A DNA stretch of 64,000 nucleotides, taken from contig CAWFMF010000004.1 in NCBI GenBank assembly GCA_963816985.1, positions 3,968,001-4,032,000 of the forward strand, in the 5' to 3' direction. Below are positions 63,629 through 64,000 of the stretch, in pieces. The DNA is from JAIVJM01 sp963816985 (GTDB taxonomy: Bacteria; Acidobacteriota; Blastocatellia; Pyrinomonadales; Pyrinomonadaceae). Numbering within the stretch: the stretch's first letter is position 1; each line of letters begins with the position of its first letter. Made by a program: the position numbers and the translations under genes. The notes under the pieces are model-generated. The model worked only from the letters and a program-made list of their open reading frames with translations, had not been told where the DNA came from and searched no databases.

Positions 63629-64000
63629 AATTGCGCGACCGCCGCGTTGACGTGAATCCGCGTCGTGTCCAGTAAAGGAATCCCGCCGTGGGTTTCGTCC
63701 CGCAGAATCAAGGGCAGCTCCGTCCCGCCCAAAATGAGCCCCTCGATGCTCTCCCGCTCAATCAGACGGTCTGCTATCGAGAGCAGCCGCTCACGGGTTT
63801 CAGGCAGGAAGACGCCCGGCACCAGCTCGCCCATGTACTTCTCGTGGATGTATTCCTGCTCGCGCTCTTCGGGGACGACGAGCGTCATCCCGGCCTCGTT
63901 AAAAGCGTCCTGGTAGAATCCCGCGCGCATCGTGAAGCGCGTGCCGAAGAGGCCGATGCGCTTGAGGCCCAAGGCTTCGGCGGCGTCGCGGGTCGCCTCG
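63625..64000 (-). CDS. Aspartate/glutamate racemase family protein (partial)
   Basis: The N-terminus lies beyond the window. 124 residues are visible, with IGLFGTRFTMRAGFYQDAF and GLILGGTELPLIL, the second catalytic-cysteine region of the Asp/Glu racemase family. In this family the residue after GGTE is often Cys or the site is CT; here Glu follows Thr, so the usual second Cys is replaced, as in several amino-acid racemase homologues. It ends with TTRIHVNAAV. It is translationally coupled to the thioesterase-like gene (overlapping ATGA). Confidence 0.85.
   Translation of the reverse strand, partial: EATRDAAEALGLKRIGLFGTRFTMRAGFYQDAFNEAGMTLVVPEEREQEYIHEKYMGELVPGVFLPETRERLLSIADRLIERESIEGLILGGTELPLILRDETHGGIPLLDTTRIHVNAAVAQL

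Overview
The window is GC-rich, densely coded bacterial DNA. Several features recall Acidobacteriota, probably class Blastocatellia: a winged-helix regulator fused to a TolB-like propeller, a DUF4214/Calx-beta exoprotein, the C-terminal tail of an acidobacterial TonB-dependent receptor, and a group 1h-type [NiFe]-hydrogenase locus. This placement is an inference from gene content and was not checked against any database.

Layout. 0-10 kb: lipid genes (a partial cyclopropane-fatty-acyl-phospholipid synthase and a fatty acid desaturase), a broken VOC gene, IS6-family remnants, a CadC-like regulator divergent from a retropepsin-like protease, and a 1313-residue secreted lipase-like protein. 10.8-17.3 kb: an insertion-sequence graveyard with five recognisable elements plus remnants. 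They sit inside one another and inside a former HNH / alpha-beta / RRM gene whose reading frame returns when two elements are removed in silico. 17.4-27.1 kb: a TrmH/SpoU methyltransferase, a fatty acid hydroxylase, a B12-type radical SAM protein, an NtrB / hybrid kinase / NtrC system and a single-domain receiver. 27.2-40.2 kb: an exported copper-type set made of a YVTN propeller, two SCO copper chaperones, a SurA-like/DsbA fusion, a sialidase-fold lipoprotein and a 1713-residue multicopper-oxidase-like protein.

41-61.4 kb is a hydrogen-oxidation supercluster on one strand. In order it encodes an FmdE-like protein, a first hydrogenase small subunit, a NarL-type two-component system, a TACGTA operator-like array, a second small subunit with the only large subunit, a NifU-like protein, accessory proteins (DUF5947, DUF6084 and unknowns), a maturation protease, two tiny membrane proteins, a YceI protein and hypA-B-F-C-(SIS)-D-E. 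The small subunits have Cys-Asp in place of the first proximal-cluster cysteine pair, as in the oxygen-tolerant actinobacterial-type enzyme that scavenges atmospheric H2. hypF carries an apparent one-base frameshift.

The most unusual signal is a set of long imperfect-to-perfect palindromes built from short iterated words. They fill almost every gap longer than about 50 bases in the hydrogenase/hyp cluster. In most cases the left arm covers or abuts the upstream stop codon and the right arm ends 0-18 bases before the next start codon, often where a Shine-Dalgarno should be. Two of them share an identical 24-base arm and two others belong to a second family. I know of no name for this arrangement.

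61.5-64 kb holds a bidirectional terminator and three minus-strand genes: an amidohydrolase, a thioesterase-like protein and a partial aspartate/glutamate racemase.
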